The notes under the pieces were generated by a model. That model was not told the origin of the DNA. It did no database searches and was given only the letters and a program-made list of their open reading frames with translations. From positions 1-64,000 of the forward strand of contig NZ_NKHR01000011.1 in NCBI RefSeq assembly GCF_014467285.1: a DNA stretch of 64,000 nucleotides. Direction: 5' to 3'. The DNA is from Xenorhabdus sp014467285 (GTDB taxonomy: Bacteria > Pseudomonadota > Gammaproteobacteria > Enterobacterales > Enterobacteriaceae). The position numbers were made by a program, and so were the translations under genes. The number at the start of each line of letters is the position of its first letter. Within the stretch, counting starts at the first letter, position 1. Below are positions 1 to 8,361 of the stretch, in pieces.

Positions 1-490
1 CCGGCCTTAATTTTGCTCAGCAAGGCGGATTTTTTTGCAAACTCCGTTTCGTTGCGCTTTTTTTAAGCGACAGGCGGGTTCGTTTATAGGTCAGTCCCTG
101 CTTTTTCAGGGTATTCGCCAGCGTTTCAAGCGTACAGGGCAGGGAACCATGCCTTGCCTCAACGCACTGGGCTATTCGGGCGAGCGTCAGGGACTCTGCG
201 CTGGCCGCTTCGACCGCAGTGGCAATCATTTCAGGCGTCATAGCGAGATACCGGCCGCCGGCATGGCCCCCTAATAATCCCGCAATCCCGGAATTGTGCC
301 ATGTGTGAACCCAGTTGTAGATAACCCGGAGACTGCATCCTATCTCAGCGGTGATCTGGGACGGCTTGACGCCTCTGGCAAGCATGAGCAAACCCGTTCC
401 TCGCGTACGGACGTCCCGGTGTGGGTGATTCAAGGCCAGTTGTTGCAATGTAATTCGTTCAGACTCAGAAAGTGTTATCTTCGATTTCAT
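1..490 (-). CDS. IS630-family transposase, N-terminal part (cut by window edge, -1 frame change)
   Basis: The reading frame starts at 490 and gives a helix-turn-helix N-terminal region typical of IS630/Tc1 transposases (CSLRVIYNWVHTW, then GRYLAMTPE). The initial frame stops at 17 after residue 157. At an A7 run (56-62, read on the minus strand as CTT AAA AAA AGC), moving back one base continues with KKRNETEFAKKSALLSKIKAG-type sequence to the window edge, which is how IS630 transposases normally read here. So this is either a programmed -1 frameshift, known for some IS630 members, or a disabled copy. The DDE catalytic part would lie left of the window. The terminal inverted repeat was not identified, so the element's right boundary, somewhere in 491-600, is not defined. 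Confidence 0.85.
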
Positions 491-673
491 AAGAACAGGT
501 GGAAAATCGGGTTATCGGGTTATTGATTATAACAGTAATGCAGATAATTTATCTTATTAACTTATTATCTATTATGATATAATTTTCATGGTTAATTTTT
601 AAATCATATCTATAAAATGGATAATTTATACTCTCCATCTTTCAAATTTACTATAGAGTTTGATGGGTAAATA

Positions 674-1153
674 TTAGTAAATACGTTCCTCTCTGATACT
701 ATAACCAGATGTTCCTGCAGAATGATGCCTGCATGTAATATCATTATAAGTAACAGAGACATATTCCTCTGGTTGTGCTCCGGCATGATTAATATTGTGT
801 GGATATCTTGTTGAGTAATCGACAATAGAAGCCCCTTTTATCAATATGCGATAATATTTTTCTTGGGCACCATTTTGAGAAGTTCTAACAAATTCGAATT
901 CTAATGTCAGTTTCTCATTGTTTGAGATAGCCATTAATATTAAAGGCGAGGATTTGTCTATAGGTTTTATAAAATCTACGGGATGATGTGAAACGTTTTG
1001 TGCACGAGTAATGGAACTATTAAATTCAATTACAAATATTTTATCTTCATTACCTATCTGACATTTATTGCCAATTGAGTCGAGAGATGAGCATCCTGCG
1101 GAAATCAATCCTTGTTTGTCACCTTTGAGTGTCAAATAAATTAAGTTAGCCAT
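674..1153 (-). CDS. hcp: Hcp family type VI secretion tube protein/effector
   Basis: A 159-aa protein beginning MANLIYLTLKGDKQGLISAG and containing the Hcp-type stretches VDFIKPIDKSSPL and EFVRTSQNGAQEKYYRILIKGA. Hcp forms hexameric rings that stack into the inner tube of the type VI secretion machine, is itself secreted, and carries small effectors in its lumen. The length is normal for the EvpC/Hcp1 group. The start is supported by AGGAG seven bases upstream of the ATG on the minus strand. No other type VI structural genes (vipA/B, clpV, vgrG) are in the window, so this is an orphan hcp next to an IS630 element. Orphan hcp genes commonly sit beside cargo effector and immunity genes, which fits the divergent pair at 1552-3309. 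Confidence 0.9.
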   Translation of the reverse strand: MANLIYLTLKGDKQGLISAGCSSLDSIGNKCQIGNEDKIFVIEFNSSITRAQNVSHHPVDFIKPIDKSSPLILMAISNNEKLTLEFEFVRTSQNGAQEKYYRILIKGASIVDYSTRYPHNINHAGAQPEEYVSVTYNDITCRHHSAGTSGYSIREERIY

Positions 1154-1551
1154 CTAATTTCTCCTTATGTATGTTTTGTAATTTCATCATTATCAAAAAC
1201 AATTTTTGATGTCTAGGGTTTATTCATTTAAATTTAGGCATTAATCACATAATAATAAAATATTCCATAATTATGGTTTATTGTTTTTTATATAATATTC
1301 GCACAGGTTATCTTTTTTATTTCTAAATTAAGTTTATTAATCACTTTGAAGTTTACCATTTTAATGGGTTTGAGATATGTATAACCTCATAAGAGGATGA
1401 TTTTCGATAATGGTGTTGAAATTTCAACCCATCACGGATTATACTCAAAAGATAAATTTTTATAATTGTGTTTTCTATTCGTATGATGGAGCTTTACAGG
1501 AATATCCTTGAATACCGTGTTTGACATAAAAAATGTGATTAGAGGGAAATT
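1154..1551. other. Divergent intergenic region, hcp / effector candidate
   Basis: 398 bp of AT-rich DNA separating hcp (minus) from the 336-aa gene (plus). It must hold promoters in both directions, but I could not assign -35/-10 boxes with confidence because the sequence is rich in TATAAT-like words. The right end carries AGAGGGAAATT before the ATG at 1552, a good ribosome binding site. No open reading frame or repeat of note was seen. Confidence 0.5.
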
Positions 1552-2562
1552 ATGGAAAGTTGCTCAAGAAATGATGAAGGATGGGTTTATTGCAGAGATA
1601 ATAAACCGATAAGTGTTGATCAGGCGCTTGAAAAGAGAATCCTTGTATTAAAACGAATTATACGCGCACTTAGAAAAAATGCAGAACTCAGGGAGGCATG
1701 TGGTGGTAAGCGATATACTGGTCTGGATGAGTCTATCTATTATGATCAGTGTGGCAGCCTCATGTCTGCTGATGAAATTTTTGAAAAGAATAGTTGGGTA
1801 AGAGGCACTGAAGATTTATTTGTTAATAGTTATCATGGTCTTAATAGATTAGATGATACGTATACTGAATATGCTCCATTTAATATAATAGTGCGGTCTG
1901 TCAGGGAAAAGATGCTATCAGTTAATCCACTAATTATGAAAGAAAATGCAGAAGCCATTTATCTATTGATGGAAGCATTGAATCCCAATGAGTTTTTATC
2001 TGAAGCGGCAGAAATAATATTATCTTCTATTTTGGATGATATTTCAGGCCAAAGAAAAGAGTTATTGGTTGCGATGTTGGTAGGTAAGGGTTTAATAAAA
2101 AAACATAGAGGGTTTGAAACGTTTACTGGTATGGTGGAAGAGAGAACAGAAATAGCATTTATTGATTTTGGTATTAAATTTGTTCCTGAGTTAATAAAAA
2201 ATAGTATGATAAGAAGTATTATTGTAGCTACTATTGTTCATAACATGGTAAATATAATTTCTATTAAAAATAGTTTTTTTCTCAGAAAAGGGAAAGGAAT
2301 CATTAAGGGTGCAAATGCTGTGGTTTTTTTATTGTCTAATTATGGAATTGTAGAAAAGTTATCTAAATCAGCAAGGAGATTAAAAATAAACTATCCTTGG
2401 GTATACCATAAATTAGATGAAGTTAGACTAACATTGTCTTATCATTTTTTTGAAGATATTTTTGATGAAATACTTAGGTTGTCTGAAGTAACAAGTTCTA
2501 ATTCAACTGATCGTGCTTTTGTAAAATCTATTGAAAATCTGTTGGATAACTATGCAACATAA
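1552..2562 (+). CDS. Unrecognised 336-aa protein, candidate type VI effector
   Basis: I do not recognise this family. The N-terminal half is polar and helical with several cysteines (SCSRNDEGWVYC, REACGGKRYTG, YYDQCGS). The C-terminal half holds two moderately hydrophobic helical stretches, roughly residues 220-240 (SIIVATIVHNMVNIIS) and 258-276 (GANAVVFLLSNYGIVEKL), which could insert into a membrane, followed by a charged helical tail. There is no signal peptide. It starts 398 bp from hcp in the opposite direction and is followed 12 bp later by a secreted Sel1-repeat protein. Inference: a toxin delivered by Hcp with its immunity protein downstream. Base composition is more AT-rich than the flagellar genes, consistent with accessory DNA. 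Alternative: an unrelated hypothetical protein. Confidence 0.75.
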   Translation: MESCSRNDEGWVYCRDNKPISVDQALEKRILVLKRIIRALRKNAELREACGGKRYTGLDESIYYDQCGSLMSADEIFEKNSWVRGTEDLFVNSYHGLNRLDDTYTEYAPFNIIVRSVREKMLSVNPLIMKENAEAIYLLMEALNPNEFLSEAAEIILSSILDDISGQRKELLVAMLVGKGLIKKHRGFETFTGMVEERTEIAFIDFGIKFVPELIKNSMIRSIIVATIVHNMVNIISIKNSFFLRKGKGIIKGANAVVFLLSNYGIVEKLSKSARRLKINYPWVYHKLDEVRLTLSYHFFEDIFDEILRLSEVTSSNSTDRAFVKSIENLLDNYAT

Positions 2563-2574
2563 GGTAATAATATT

Positions 2575-3309
2575 GTGAGTCGATTATTATTTTTTATTCT
2601 TCTTATTTATATAAATTTTTCTGTTACTGCTTGGGCTAAGGATTCAACTTGTAAAGTTGAACCACCAACTCTCCAAGTTTGTTTGAATTCAGCAAGTAAA
2701 GGGGATTCTGAAGCTCAATATACAATTGGTTATTTTTATATGAAGGGCATAGAAGTACCCCAAAACTATGCCACAGCTATGAAATGGTTCTTAAATGCTG
2801 CCAACCAAGGCCATATTAAGGCATTAAATAGTATTGGTTATTTTTATAGTAATGGCTTTGGTATTAAGCAAGATAAACAAAAGGCTATGGAATGGTATGT
2901 GAAAGCAGCCGAGTTGGGAGATTCTAGTGCACAAAATAACTTAGGTATGATTTATGATCTTGGAGAAATTGTTCCGCAAGATTATCAAAAAGCGATGGAA
3001 TGGTATCTTAAGGCGGCAAAGCAAGGGTTATCAACTGCCCAGAATAATATTGGTTTTTTGTACCGCAATGGTTATGGAGTATCACAAGATTATCAAAAAG
3101 CAATGAAATGGTATTTGAAAGCAGCGGAAGGTGTCAGCCCAGCAGCAAGATTCAATATCGGTTACTTATACCAAAATGGGTTAGGTGTTGAAAAAGATGA
3201 GCGAAAAGCGCTGGAATGGTACCAAAAAGCGTTAGAAGCCGATCAAAATTTTACTGCCGCAGAATTGGCTGTGAAAAAACTAACGAAAAAACTTAATCAA
3301 AGAAAGTAA
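2575..3309 (+). CDS. Secreted Sel1-repeat protein, candidate immunity protein
   Basis: 244 aa with a GTG start at 2575. A signal peptide is visible (LLFFILLIYINFSVTAWAKD), so the mature protein should be periplasmic. It is followed by five Sel1/TPR-like repeats of about 36 residues, each with the pattern G-x-x-x-A-x-x-x-I/L-G-x-x-Y-x-x-G then QDYQKAMEWYLKAA. Sel1 repeats form alpha-solenoids that bind proteins. Known precedent: the Pseudomonas PldB (Tle5b) immunity proteins contain Sel1-like repeats and act outside the cytoplasm. The gene follows the 336-aa ORF by 12 bp, so the two are probably co-transcribed. Inferred role: neutralising that protein in the periplasm. A generic Sel1 envelope protein cannot be excluded. 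Confidence 0.85.
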   Translation: MSRLLFFILLIYINFSVTAWAKDSTCKVEPPTLQVCLNSASKGDSEAQYTIGYFYMKGIEVPQNYATAMKWFLNAANQGHIKALNSIGYFYSNGFGIKQDKQKAMEWYVKAAELGDSSAQNNLGMIYDLGEIVPQDYQKAMEWYLKAAKQGLSTAQNNIGFLYRNGYGVSQDYQKAMKWYLKAAEGVSPAARFNIGYLYQNGLGVEKDERKALEWYQKALEADQNFTAAELAVKKLTKKLNQRK

Positions 3310-4370
3310 AAAATTATCATCTGGTTAAGTGAATTTTTTACTTTTTGGTTTCCATGAAAAATGGTGTGATTGCTGCATTAAGGGCGGAGAAATTCTTATA
3401 TCAGTTAGTATGCGATTTGATTAGAATCTTAATTCAAGCATCATAGATCTCAATAATTACCGTTATAATTAATGTTTATATATAAAATTTAACTAATTTG
3501 TTTCATGAATATATTATGGTGAATTTTTTAGTTTAATGAGAGTTTCAGTTTATCAATAGAACAATAACCATTATGCGGTGTTTATAAGTATAAAGTTAGC
3601 TAAAGTATAACTATTTTATATTAATAATATGCTATTTCAGAATATTATCTTGCTCAGGATAGTATAGTACACAAATATGAGAATTCGTTTTTTAGTGATG
3701 ATTGGTTAAATTTCAGACTGGTTGGTGTGCTTGTTATTTGATCTTGAAATCGAAAATTTTGAGTGATTGACAGTAAATAACGATCGAAATAAGCATTTTT
3801 AATAGTTTTTATCTATCAATTGTTTCTTATAAATAGTTAATAACAATTTTTACGACGAAATGAGTTAGTGTATCTTGATTCCATTAGTAATAGGGGTTTT
3901 ATTAATATTGTTCATATAATATATTTCTGTAAGCTAAATTTATTTAATAGCATTTGGCATGGAGGCCGTGTTTATGTTTTTCCTATATATGGATGCTCTC
4001 TCCTCTATAGCATTTAATCAACATATTTATAACATAATGGGTGTTTTTTAACCCGAAACACTTTTTTTGGTTATTTTTATACATGTGTGACTGTATAAAT
4101 TGACGAAAAGAAGAGAAATTATCATTCACCATATTGTCAAACTGATATTGGGAAGAAAATAGAGATAAGTATATCTTTCTTTTCTTTTTCGACCGTTGGT
4201 AGTGTATTTATTAAGGATTTTTGATGTTAAAGGATTGCATTTATTAATTTTTAAATAAAGCGTATTAGATTTTTATTGATATTAATTTATTATTTTTAGG
4301 GACTTTGATCGAAAGATGTTTTCTTCTCGATGAGTTTTATACATACACATAATATAAATGGAATAACGAA
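3310..4370 (+). promoter_or_regulatory. 1-kb AT-rich leader of the fimbrial operon
   Basis: 1061 bp with no credible gene, very AT-rich, of the kind usually silenced by H-NS upstream of fimbrial operons. A small hairpin GTGTTT / AAACAC (4041-4046 and 4056-4061) followed by seven T (4062-4068) reads as a weak terminator or attenuator on the plus strand, about 300 bp before the pilin gene. I looked for the paired inverted repeats of an invertible fim/mrp-type promoter and did not find a convincing pair, and no recombinase gene is adjacent. The pilin gene starts with GTG at 4371, preceded by TGGAA. Confidence 0.45.
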
Positions 4371-4925
4371 GTGAATTTATTAATGAGATCTGCTGTTATA
4401 GTGGTGGTTTGGTGTTCTATGATTGTTTCCGTATTTGCTGCTAGTAATAATGGTAATATTACCTTTACGGGTAAAGTAACTAAAGGAACATGCTCTACTG
4501 CTGTAGTGGGTGATAGTGGTAGTGTCAATATGCTTGATGTTGGCGTGGGGGATTTTACAGCCAAAAGCGACGCTAAAGGTGATACAGATTTTAAAATTGA
4601 GCTGAAAAATTGTAAGTCATCGGGTAGCTCTTTAGTGAAGGTCGCATTTACTGGTGGTGCAGATAGTGACGATACAAAAGTGCTGAGGAATAACGCAAAG
4701 GGTTCTGCCGCAGTTGGTGTCGGCATTGGTATTTATAAGAAATCAGATGGTTCGCAAATCGCAATAGGAAGTGTACCTGTAGATGTTGATACTTTACCGG
4801 CTAGAAATACTGCTTTTAATAAAGAATTACCTTTTATTGCTAAATATGTGGCAACAAAAGATATAGCGGATATTAAAGCAGGTTTAGTGACAGCTAATGC
4901 GAACTTTACCGTAAGTTACGATTAG
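4371..4925 (+). CDS. Fimbrial major subunit (chaperone-usher pilin)
   Basis: 184 aa. It has a signal peptide (VIVVVWCSMIVSVFA, cut before ASNNG), then the pilin fold: NGNITFTGKVTKGTC with the first cysteine of the conserved disulphide, a second cysteine in ELKNCK, and the C-terminal donor strand motif ending NANFTVSYD with the penultimate tyrosine. These are hallmarks of type 1/MrpA-like structural pilins. The start is GTG at 4371; the internal ATG at 4383 has no ribosome site and would shorten the signal peptide. It is first in a four-gene operon and separated from the chaperone by 97 bp containing a strong hairpin, the usual way to make much more pilin than assembly proteins. Confidence 0.93.
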   Translation: MNLLMRSAVIVVVWCSMIVSVFAASNNGNITFTGKVTKGTCSTAVVGDSGSVNMLDVGVGDFTAKSDAKGDTDFKIELKNCKSSGSSLVKVAFTGGADSDDTKVLRNNAKGSAAVGVGIGIYKKSDGSQIAIGSVPVDVDTLPARNTAFNKELPFIAKYVATKDIADIKAGLVTANANFTVSYD

Positions 4926-4960
4926 TTCCAATTTCTTACGTTTCTATTTATTGCCTTTGT

Positions 4961-4989
4961 GATATCCCCACCGTGTTTGGTGGGGTATC
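4961..4989 (+). terminator. Hairpin between pilin and chaperone genes
   Basis: GATATCCCCACC (4961-4972), loop GTGTT, then GGTGGGGTATC (4979-4989): an 11-bp GC-rich stem with one bulged base, followed by CCTTATCTT rather than a clean T run. It probably acts as a partial terminator or as a 3' stabiliser of the pilin mRNA, lowering chaperone and usher expression relative to pilin. Confidence 0.7.
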
Positions 4990-5022
4990 CCTTATCTTGA
5001 ATTTGTGTAGGGATATATCGTT

Positions 5023-5730
5023 ATGTCAAAACATTTTTTGATCGGGTTGTTATTTTTTCTGCCTGTTTTCCTTGCTACCCCTGTCCACGCGGGAATATCA
5101 CTCAGTAGCACTAGGGTGATCTATGAAGCCTCGCAACGTGAAGTCGCCATTTCCGTCATCAATGACAGCAAAGAAAATGTATATCTTATTCAGTCCTGGG
5201 TAGATATTTTTACCCCTACGATTGAATCTTCTGGTCAAAAAACACCATTTTTAGTCACACCACCTTTGTTTCGTTTAGATGGTGAACAAGAAAATCGTTT
5301 GCGAATTATTCTCATGAATGGCGCATTACCACAGGATCGTGAATCTGTTTTTTGGCTTAATGTTAAGGCTATTCCTGCCCTGAATAAAAATGATACAAGT
5401 CGCTTACTGATCTCGCTGAAAAACCGGATAAAACTTTTTTATCGTCCGGCAGGGCTGACCGAACAACGCGCTGCGAAGGCCTATCAACAACTTATTTTTT
5501 CCCGGCAAGCAGGACAATTAATGGTGCAGAATCCAACGCCTTTTTATGTCTCTTTTTATGAGATCACGCTTGGGAAAAGTGCCATACCGGAAACCGGCAT
5601 GATAGCGCCGTTTAGCCGTCGGCAATGGCCGTTGCCTATAGATTCTGGTAATACCGTTACCTGGAGAGCCATCAATGATTATGGTGGTATCACTGATCCC
5701 CAATATCAAACATTATCACTTGTGCAATAA
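5023..5730 (+). CDS. Periplasmic fimbrial chaperone (PapD/FimC family)
   Basis: 235 aa with a signal peptide (FLIGLLFFLPVFLATPVHA). It shows the family features: GISLSSTRVIYE at the first strand with the conserved Arg, FLVTPPLFRLDGEQENRLRI for the F1-G1 region, VFWLNVKAIP, and the second conserved basic residue in NRIKLFYRP. Such chaperones bind pilins in the periplasm by donor-strand complementation and hand them to the usher. An ATG follows a GGGATATATCGTT leader at 5023. It ends 15 bp before the usher gene. Confidence 0.95.
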   Translation: MSKHFLIGLLFFLPVFLATPVHAGISLSSTRVIYEASQREVAISVINDSKENVYLIQSWVDIFTPTIESSGQKTPFLVTPPLFRLDGEQENRLRIILMNGALPQDRESVFWLNVKAIPALNKNDTSRLLISLKNRIKLFYRPAGLTEQRAAKAYQQLIFSRQAGQLMVQNPTPFYVSFYEITLGKSAIPETGMIAPFSRRQWPLPIDSGNTVTWRAINDYGGITDPQYQTLSLVQ

Positions 5731-5745
5731 CTTATCAGTCAGAAG

Positions 5746-8271
5746 ATGTTTAGAGTCATGAGATTGATTATTCTTGCTGTCTATAAGCGGTTAGCGTTGT
5801 TGATGGTCATGTTGTTGGGGGTATTGTTGGTGATACCTGTTGCCGGGCATTCCAGTGAACTCTTTGACTTAAATGCCTTGGAAATCCATGATCCGTCTGC
5901 TCCACTACCCGATTTAAGTTATTTTTCTGAAAAAGGTGGCAGTGCACCAGGAATATACAGGGTTGTTATCCGCGTCAATGATCAGGATAAGGGTACACAA
6001 GATATCCAATTTGTGATGGGAACCGCGAAGAAACTTCAACCTGTTTTATCAGTTCAGCAATTGATTGACTGGGGGGTTAATACATCTGCTTTTCCAAAAC
6101 TGAATTCGAATGAGCAATTTACTGATTTATCTGATGTTATTCCTTATGCCGACGCATCATTACAATTGAGCCAACAAACTCTGTCGATCACTATTCCTCA
6201 GGCAGCAATGGCAGCAGCAGCTCGTGGTGCGATTGATCCATCACTTTGGCAGCAAGGAGAATCAGCATTATGGGCCAGCTATGATCTCAATGGTGTAAAT
6301 ACCTGGGGTAAAAACGATTCTGGTACGAAGAATTTCTATATGAATTTACGTAGTGGATTGAATTGGGGAAGCTGGCGTTTACGGAATTACTCCACCTACT
6401 ATCGGAACCTTGGCAAAAATAGTGGTGATAAATCATATTGGGAAAATCTGAATACCTCTTTGCAGCGTGATATTCATGCGCTAAAAAGCCAGCTTGTGAT
6501 TGGTGGGACAAATACACAAGGCGATTTGTTTAGTGGATTTGCTTTTCGCGGTGTCACCTTGATGTCGGATGATAACATGTTGCCGGATAGTCAACGGGGG
6601 TTTGCTCCGGTTGTGAGGGGAATCGCAGAAAGTAATGCTCAGGTTACTATTCGTCAAAACGGATATATCATTTATCAGGCAAATGTTCCGCCTGGTGCTT
6701 TTGTGATTGATGACCTTTACCCAACCTCTTCTGGGGGAAATTTGGATGTAGCCATTCGGGAAGCTGATGGGCGTGAACGTCACTTTGTTCAACCATTTTC
6801 ATCAATTCCTGTTATGTTGAGGGAAGGGCACTTCAAATACAATTTTACGCTGGGAAAATATCGTGATTCGCGTGCAGATGCCTATCAGCCAATCTTTACA
6901 CAGGGCGGGATTTATTATGGTCTGCCATATGCAGCAACCCTGTATGGCGGTATGTTGCTGTCTTCAAATTATCAGGCGTATGCAGTTGGTTTAGGATACA
7001 GTCTTGGTCATTGGGGATCGCTGGCGTTTGATATTACGCAGTCACAGGCTGATATTATCCATAAAGGCCAACAACGGGGTTGGGCCTATCGGGTACAGTA
7101 TGCCAAAGACTTTGAACAGACAGGCACGAATTTTTCACTGACCAGTTATTATTACCCTTCGCCGTATTTTTACGAATTTCAGGACATCAATAACAGAGCG
7201 GCATATGATGAACCATTACATCAGAATAAACATAAACTTCAGTTCACATTGAGCCAGGGTTTGTCGGATTATGGCAGTCTCTATTTTTCCGGTTATCTAC
7301 AGAATGATTGGGGACGCAGAGGCGTTACCCGCAGTTTAAATGTCGGGTACAGTGTCAGTTATGCCGATATCCATTACACCCTGAATTACGTCCAAAATAT
7401 GAGTTCAGGTGACTCAATGGCCGATAATCAACTGGCATTTAATGTACAGATTCCCCTCGAACGTTGGTTGCCAAATACAAGTAGCTGGGCGACTTATAGC
7501 ATTAATCATAATCGTCGGGGTGATATCAACCAATCAGTTGGGTTGAGTGGTACCGCCTTAGGTAGATTAAATTACTCCTTACAGCAGAGCCATGATAATC
7601 ATGAACAGGGCACTAGCGGCAATATAAACCTTAACTATAAAGGCTGTCATGGTGTGTTGTCTGGCGGATATCACTACGGTAATGATTCACAACAGATTAG
7701 CTACGGTCTCAGAGGGGGCGTGGTTGCCCATCGTCATGGCCTGACCTGGTCGCAACCGTTGGGGGAAACCATTGCTTTGGTCAAAACGTCTGGAGCTTCT
7801 GGCATTAAAGTCACTGGCTATAACGGCGTTGAAACGGATGGACAAGGTCATGCCGTATTGCCTAATGTCAGCCCCTATCACCGTAATCGTATCGCCTTGT
7901 CACCGGATTCTTTTGGGGAGGGCGTGGAGATCGGGTCTAATATCCAGACTGTCATTCCAACGCAGGGAGCTGTGGTCGTGGCTGACTTCCAAACACGAAT
8001 CGGTCGCCGGGTGCTGTTCACCTTGACTTATCAGGGCAAACCCATTCCTTTTGGCGCAATAGTTACCTTGAATGAAAAAAATACACTTCATGCCTTGACT
8101 ACAAATCACAGTATTGTTGGCAGTGGAGGAGATGTTTATTTCGGCGGGGTTCCAGAACAAGGCCAATTATCTGTTCAATGGGGGAATGGTCAGTTTGAAC
8201 AATGTAAAACGCGTTTTCATCTGCCTGAAAGTAAAGCAATGGTGATTTCGCTACATGAAGAGTGTCAATGA
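5746..8271 (+). CDS. Outer-membrane fimbrial usher (FimD/PapC family)
   Basis: 841 aa, the usual length of ushers. It has a long hydrophobic signal region (LALLMVMLLGVLLVIPVAG), then the N-terminal periplasmic domain (FDLNALEIHD, PGIYRVVIRVND), the beta-barrel with the plug domain (FAPVVRGIAESNAQVTIRQNG and PPGAFVIDDLYPTSSGGNLDV, both usher signatures), and C-terminal domains ending with a Cys pair (FEQCKTRFHLP and HEECQ). It forms the channel for pilus assembly and secretion. It follows the chaperone by 15 bp in the same operon. No frameshift was seen. Confidence 0.96.
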   Translation: MFRVMRLIILAVYKRLALLMVMLLGVLLVIPVAGHSSELFDLNALEIHDPSAPLPDLSYFSEKGGSAPGIYRVVIRVNDQDKGTQDIQFVMGTAKKLQPVLSVQQLIDWGVNTSAFPKLNSNEQFTDLSDVIPYADASLQLSQQTLSITIPQAAMAAAARGAIDPSLWQQGESALWASYDLNGVNTWGKNDSGTKNFYMNLRSGLNWGSWRLRNYSTYYRNLGKNSGDKSYWENLNTSLQRDIHALKSQLVIGGTNTQGDLFSGFAFRGVTLMSDDNMLPDSQRGFAPVVRGIAESNAQVTIRQNGYIIYQANVPPGAFVIDDLYPTSSGGNLDVAIREADGRERHFVQPFSSIPVMLREGHFKYNFTLGKYRDSRADAYQPIFTQGGIYYGLPYAATLYGGMLLSSNYQAYAVGLGYSLGHWGSLAFDITQSQADIIHKGQQRGWAYRVQYAKDFEQTGTNFSLTSYYYPSPYFYEFQDINNRAAYDEPLHQNKHKLQFTLSQGLSDYGSLYFSGYLQNDWGRRGVTRSLNVGYSVSYADIHYTLNYVQNMSSGDSMADNQLAFNVQIPLERWLPNTSSWATYSINHNRRGDINQSVGLSGTALGRLNYSLQQSHDNHEQGTSGNINLNYKGCHGVLSGGYHYGNDSQQISYGLRGGVVAHRHGLTWSQPLGETIALVKTSGASGIKVTGYNGVETDGQGHAVLPNVSPYHRNRIALSPDSFGEGVEIGSNIQTVIPTQGAVVVADFQTRIGRRVLFTLTYQGKPIPFGAIVTLNEKNTLHALTTNHSIVGSGGDVYFGGVPEQGQLSVQWGNGQFEQCKTRFHLPESKAMVISLHEECQ

Positions 8272-8361
8272 TGGCTATTTTATTTCTGCGTTAACAATAT
8301 CTTCTGTATTAATAATGGGAAATATAACAATAAATTATAGAATTAATATGAGGAATGGCCG

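Noticed and set aside
35..526. Two plus-strand frames of 76-79 codons at the left edge
   Set aside because: They lie entirely over the IS630 transposase on the opposite strand, whose protein sequence is convincing.
3310..4370. Invertible promoter switch in front of the fimbrial operon
   Set aside because: No pair of long inverted repeats and no site-specific recombinase gene next to the operon.
4337..4726. 129-codon minus-strand frame over the pilin gene
   Set aside because: Shadow of the pilin coding sequence; its P/T/L-rich composition is the antisense of the pilin's G/A/K-rich codons.
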